Part shown: positions 38,601-44,600 of the stretch, in pieces
Position numbering within the stretch: position 1 is the first letter of the stretch
How the letters are laid out: every line of letters starts with the position of its first letter
Origin: Eutreptiella sp. 'Long Island Sound 2002'
Lineage: Eukaryota > Euglenozoa > Euglenophyceae > Eutreptiales > Eutreptiaceae
Direction of reading: 5' to 3'
Assembly: GCA_964036045.1 (NCBI GenBank)
Contig: OZ038381.1
Location: forward strand, 159,778,283 to 159,842,282
DNA length: 64,000 nucleotides
The notes under the pieces: model-generated
Told to the model about the DNA's origin: nothing
Databases searched by the model: none
Seen by the model: the letters and a program-made list of their open reading frames with translations, nothing else
Made by a program: the position numbers and the translations under genes

Positions 38601-41600
38601 CTTTGGACCCAGTGTAGTGGCTTTTCTGTCCGGGGAAGTTTTTTGACGTTGGGGGGGAGATCTCCAGTACGCCCTTCGGATTGGCCAAGTTGGTCTTGGC
38701 TTGGTTGCGCCTCAGCGTCTCCCCCTTTGCACGCAGGAGCCTGCAGTCTTTTTTGGGCTCCTTGCAGTGGGCGGTCCAGCCGCGTACGGGTCTGGGACCG
38801 CAGATGGCAGGTGCTATGGCGTGGGCGGTATGGGGTCCGGAGCGGTGCGATGGGCTCCCAGCGGCGCTGGGGGAGGCACTGGCCCAGGTCTTGGGCCATG
38901 CGATGATGCCATGGCGTCCGGCGGGGGGGGCCTTGGGGTGGGCGCTGGGGGAGATGCGCCGGGGTCTGGGTTTCGGAAGGCTGGGGGGGGTTTTGGCGCC
39001 TTGTGGGTTGGTGGAGTCCCACCCCGTGTTGGGGTACCCGCACTTGTTTGTGGATGCGGCTTGGGACCAATTACGGGGAGTGCCAGGTTTCCGGGTTGGA
39101 ATTTTTTCCCCTCGGTTGGGTACTAGGGTGGAGTGGTTGGGGGAGCGTTTTTCGTTGGGCAACCGGCAGCAACCGCTGAATCAGCAGGCGGCGGAGCTCT
39201 AGGGCGTGTGGTCGGCGGTGCGTTTGGCATGCCATATGGGGTGGGGTGGTGTGGCGCTTTTCTTGGACAATGCGGGTGCTATCTACCAGGGGGTCAGGGG
39301 GAGAGCTTCGGTGGGCTTGTGGGTTCAACAGTGGTTGCTCAGGAGGATTAATCTCCTTTTGTTTGGGCATCCGCCGGTGGTGCATTTTGTTTTTGTACCC
39401 AGCTCCCTTCAGCCGGCAGATCCAGTGTCGCGTCTGGAGGGGGTTTGTGGGGGCTCTAGGGCGGTTGCGTTGGAGCGGGCGAGGGTCATTTGGGGTAGGT
39501 TGGGAGGGGATTTGTCCTACGCCCTTTACAAAGGATTAGTAGCTAGGTACTGATCAAGAGATCGGGTGCCTATTAGCCCGTTGGTTCTCCCTGAGGGAGG
39601 GGCCGAGGGGCTACTGGGGAGGGGCTGGTTGATGGGATCTGTGGAGTTGGTGGGTGGTTTCATGCGTTTTGTTAGCTCTAAGGGGGTTTGGGTGTGGGTG
39701 CCCGAGGAACCTCCACAGCCATGCGTTCGATGCGTGGCGGCGGGGATGCCGCAGGGGCGGGCTATGCACTGGTTCGCGGATTGCCCGAGGAGAGGGCTGG
39801 AGCTTCCGTGAGCGGCTGGTGTTGTATGTTGCATGTTTCCATCGTCTTCGCCCCCCCCCCTTTTATTTTCCGTGCTGATGTGCTCCAGCTTGTGAGACCA
39901 TGTCAGCTGTGCCCATCCCCTTTTACCGCCCCCTGCCGACGCGTGCGCCGACTGTGCCAGATGATGACGCGCACAAGGAGGAGTGGCGGGCGTAGAGGAC
40001 GGCAGTGCTTGCAGCGGAAGCGCCTGAGAGCCCTGTGCCCTGGGTGCGCCTGTGGGTGCGCAGCTTTACAGCGTGTGGGCTTGCCGCGTGTACTTTGCGG
40101 GCTGTGGAGAACATTGCCTCTGCCCTCTGGGCATTGCTGGTAGTGGCCCCCGAGATCGTGTCGTTGGAGGACATTCTCATGGGGGCCTTTCTGTTCACGG
40201 TGTCTGCGGGCGTTGACCACCCACTCGTGGCGATTGGGGCCACGGCCATCGGGCTTGGGATTGCGGTTCCCACGGTGGCCAACGCGCTCCGCTGGAGGTA
40301 CCCGGGCCAGGGGCAGTTCTGTCTGGCCCGCCGATTGCATTGGAGTGAGGGCGACCTCAACCCCCTGGTGGCATGGTTCGTTTGGCTGGTCCTCTTCGGT
40401 GGCGGTGTCCCTGCCTGCCAGGGGCGTACTTTCTTGGGTGACTGGGCGAGCGAGCCCAATCGCAGGATGCTGCTGGTGGAGGGCTGGGTGCCCAACGTCG
40501 TGGACGCTGCGGTTGGGCATACGATCGGGGTCACGGCCGACGGGCACGTCTTCTGCACCAGGTTCGGCCACTTCTGGTCGCGCTACGGGGCGGACGAGAT
40601 AGCCAACGTGCTCATACGCCGCCTCCAGCGGGTGTGGCAGGTGTGGTATCTCGTCCTGCCCCCCCTGGATCTCGTCGGCACGCGGCCGCGAGTGTTGGGA
40701 GCCGACGGCTTCCCCGTCTGGCACTGGCGCGTGGGCGAGGAGAGGCTGTGGAGGGTGGTGGTGGCTGCGCTGGAGGACCGGAGGAGGAGGAGGACACCTG
40801 TTCGCAGGTTCATCGAGGAGCCTGCTCCGGTGGTGCTGTGGGGAGGGGGGGATTGATGGCCCAACGCCGGGGAGACCTTAGGTTGAGATGGGGGGAGGGG
40901 GTAGGAAAGGGGGGGGAGAGTTCGGAGAGCCTTCTGTCCCCCATTTTTATTGCTGACCCTCCCGATGCGGATGTGGGGGGGGCACCTGGGTTTGAGCGAG
41001 GGCTGCGACCGCCTTGTTTGCTTTTGTTCTTCTGGCCCTAGGGCTACGTGCCCTCAGTCCTTTCCACACTGGCCCTCCTGATTGACCTGCGGAGGGGGGA
41101 GGTCGAGTTGGCGAGCGCCGGTGGGACTGGATTCGGAGGCTTTCCTTTTCCCCTTGTGTTGTTTACTATGCGCCCCACTGCTGCTAGGCGGGGGGGGGGT
41201 GTATGGCTCCGTTTTTGCTTAGGCCGCCATTCTTTTCGGTGTTTATTCCGTCGTGGCTGCTTGTGTGCAGCCCACCGGAGTTGCTTGCTGTTTTCTGCCG
41301 GTAGGCGTGGTGCGCACCTGCCCCTATGCTCGTCGTCATTGTGGACTGCGACTCGCTTTGATTTTGATTAGGTTTTTGGTTGGCGTGTGGTTGTTCTGGG
41401 GGCGATTCGTGTGCGCTTTTTCGGCACATGTTTTTTGCCTCGTGGTGTTCAGGGTGGGCGGTGGCGGATGGCGGTGCAATCCCTGAGGTGTACGAGCCTA
41501 CGGCATGACCCTATGCCCGCGGAGCGGTGTAGTTTTCTTGCGGGGGAGGTGGAGAATATACACCGCTGGCTGTTCCCGCAAGTTTTCTTTGTGCTCTGTT

Positions 41601-44600
41601 TGCCGGCATGGGAAACCACTGTTGGGCCCAAGCTGAACAGTTGCCTTTGGGTCCAGGGGGTCTGCCCGTTTGCTGTTTGTTAGGTTCTTTAACCTTATGA
41701 GTGCCCGCCCTACCTCGCCCGCCCAGTCTCTATTGTTCGGATGCTCTGCGCTCCGAGGGCTCTGTGTGTCGTACTTTGTTTGACGTACATCTACTGATTG
41801 GTACAAATTTCAGAGTAAGCCCCGGTGGCTGTTCCCGCAAGTTTTCTTTGTGCTCTATTTGCCGGCATGGGAAACCCTTGTTGGGGTCAAAAAAAATTGG
41901 TTGGTCTGGCCCACAGCCCTGTTCAAGGACTTGGGCAGACCAGGGGGCAGCGGCTGCCTTGCGGCAGACCGCTGAGTCTTTCCCGAGGGCCTTTAGCAGC
42001 CACTCGGGAAGGGGTAAAACAGGGGGTTGGGAGGGGGGGGGGGGGGCTGCACCTAGACCTCATCCCCATCCCCATCCCCATCCCCATCCCCATCCCCATC
42101 CCCATCCCCATCCCCATCCCCACCCTCTGGCACCACCACCTCCCCCTAGTCCGCCTTAACCTTGACCCCCCCCCCCCCCTGCCCTTGGCGGGCCCTCCTC
42201 TCCTCCTTTGCCCTCCTCCTCTCCTCTTTTGCCACCGCCGTGGTCACATCCTCCTCCAGGTAGAGGAGGTAGTTGGACTGGCAGGCGGCCTTGCAGCAAT
42301 GTGCACGGTACTGCCGCGCAACAGCAGACGCCCCCAGGTCATTGAGAGGGGGCATGTCGCTGTACAAGTCCCGAAGTAGATCCCTCATGGCAACAACGAC
42401 TTGCCATTCGGGGTCCTCCGGTGCGTAGGCCAATAGTGGGCCCATCTCCTCCCATGCAAGGAAGAGGGCCTTGGCCTCCTCCCCATTGGGTGCGGCGGTG
42501 GCACCCAGCTTCACCCCCGTGCGTGCCCGGTACAACAACCGTTGCACGGCCTCGGCATTCTCCTTGGGGAGTGACTCCAGGCGCGCCTCAACAAAAGCGA
42601 CCTGAAGCCGCCCAATGGCCATGCAACAATGGAGGATGCATAGGAAAACCCAACACCGGTCAACCACGATGTGAGGTTCCGCTATGCACCCCCCATTATC
42701 CAAGCTCCGACCCGTCACCTGATATTGGTGACGGGCCGCCACATCGTTGTCCAAAGTCCGGCGCACATCCACCCGCCACCACACCGCCGCCGCCTTGTCC
42801 CACACCCCCATATTGTAAATACCGAGCAAACTTCAAGAAAGCTAAACCTAATTAATCCTGAGTAGGTCGTGCGTATAAAGTTAGTCCCACGCAATCTAGA
42901 ATTAATTGCAAAAAAAAAATTAATTGTAGCCGTACGATCGAAAAATACAACGCAAAATTTGAAATAATCGCAAAAATTAAATTAATTCCACACATCACAT
43001 GAGACGTATTTCGTGTTGTAAGTAACCCCCCCCCCTGCTTTGTGTGCTTTCCTTCCTTGTGTACAGCACCATTTCTACCATGTTCACGCTACAACATTAT
43101 TTCCTAGTCATCCCACATGAAACTGCAGTGCACCGCTATGCTGCAACTGCTGAGCGACTAGCCAATTATGATTTTTGTCCTGAGCTCGTCACAACAGTGT
43201 TGGGTGCAGCTCTACAGGTCGTTCCGGAGGAGCCAGCCATTCGCCGTCGTCCTGGGCGTCCGCCAGGGAGTCTCAATGTGGAGATCTGATTTCATTCAAT
43301 CCTTCATAATGGGGAATCGTTCATGTGTGGGTCTACAGTGTGTCATTTGTATGCATGGAAATTTGCATTGGGTGCATTGGTTTTGTTCGTGAACGCAAAT
43401 TGGGAAAACAATCGCGAAAAAAAAACTAATTTCTCGCCCGCCATTCAAATTTTTGGTCGCAAAACCAAAAACAAATCGCAAAAAAAAATTGATTTTAGGG
43501 GGGTGTCCTTCGCAAAAATGCCGGTTTCGCAAATTTTAAAAGTTTGCACGGTAGACCCCTTTTGGGGTGATGTGGACACCCCAATGAGGCGGCGAATAAA
43601 CGGCTGGTCGGCCCCAAGGACCAGCGTAGGAGGCACCCAACGGTATGCCCAACGGAAACTTTTGTAGTCGTGAATCGATGCAACACCTACAAAAGAGTGT
43701 GTGCATTGATATCCGGGCATCATCTTTTCGTTTAAATTTTAGCTTCAAATTTCGTTTGGCTTAAATTTTAAGCAATTTTTCGCTTTTAAACGAGGAACTT
43801 TGAAACGAAGCGAGCCCGAATTCAATGCGACACAAAAGCGCCAAGTACCTGAAGGTTCTCGGCCCAAATAGTGGCCAAAGCCGCCATGTCTTTGTCGCCG
43901 CACACGGCCATCCCAATGACCCACAAGTAGGCGGGTGTGCGGCCCCGTTTGCCATGGTTGAGGAGCCCAATAGACAATTGGGTCCAACTCCCACCCGCAC
44001 ATGGGTAGGCATCCCCGCGCACAATAAACGTGAGGGGCCGGTCCCAATCAATGGCGTCCACTAGTGATGGACGCGATTGAATGTAGCGGGCCCATGAGTG
44101 CACGGGCCAACTGCGGCCACTAGCGGGTGGGTCGTCCACGTTCACGGGGGGCCGCAACTCTAGCGGCTTAGCCATATCCTTCCACGTGTCCAAGAAGGCT
44201 TGCCGCGTTGGGATGGGTTGCGGGAAAGCGTGGCCCGTAGCGGCCGTATAGTCAATTCCTCGCCGAGTCATGAACTCGGAGAGGTGGCGGAACCCCGTCT
44301 TTGTGACATTGAGGTCCATGAGGAGCCCAATAAACTCGGGTGCGGGAAAAAGGGAGGAGGCGTATTGTTTCACCGCCTCCACTTGCTTAGTACGAAGGGA
44401 GGGGAGGGAAGGGAGGGGTAGCCAACATCCGTGGCCTCCAACCATCGGGCCCGGGCCAAGGGAGATGAAGCCACCCACTCACCAAGGAGTTGGGAGACCA
44501 AAGGGTCCCGCAAACTCTTGGCTCCACTCAAACGCACAGGCGTCACGCTAAGCTCGAGAATAGTGTCTCGAGGGAAAGGCATAACAAGTGCTACACAAGA

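Larger units (their letters stand above)
34277..41876 (+). mobile_element. DIRS-group (PAT/Ngaro-like) tyrosine-recombinase retrotransposon with split direct repeats
   Basis: The arrangement A1 (34277-34366) - ORFs - B1 (41563-41615) - A2 (41616-41702) - spacer - B2 (41822-41876) is the split-direct-repeat architecture of Ngaro/PAT elements, which integrate through a circular intermediate by tyrosine recombinase. Order of coding parts on the plus strand: Gag-like (34361-36077), tyrosine recombinase (about 36471-36935), reverse transcriptase (about 37420-38660), RNase H (about 38990-39550), a zinc-motif ORF (39566-39811) and a membrane-type ORF (39900-40856). The strand is strongly G-rich. Frames break at G runs and three TAG codons. 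It is inserted in the minus-strand gene of the surrounding TIR transposon. Confidence 0.85.

Noticed and set aside
38616-39995. TAG reassigned to glutamine in this organism
   Set aside because: No in-frame TAG occurs within the roughly 1100 host codons resolved here, and a TAG appears to end the KY gene.
39903-40724. 273-codon minus-strand ORF
   Set aside because: No domain; the plus-strand frame extends to an upstream ATG, lies in the element's orientation and has coherent hydrophobic segments.
34277-41702. LTR retrotransposon bounded by ~90-bp direct repeats
   Set aside because: The repeats are too short, B repeats overlap the right side in split order, there is no integrase or protease, and a tyrosine recombinase is present.
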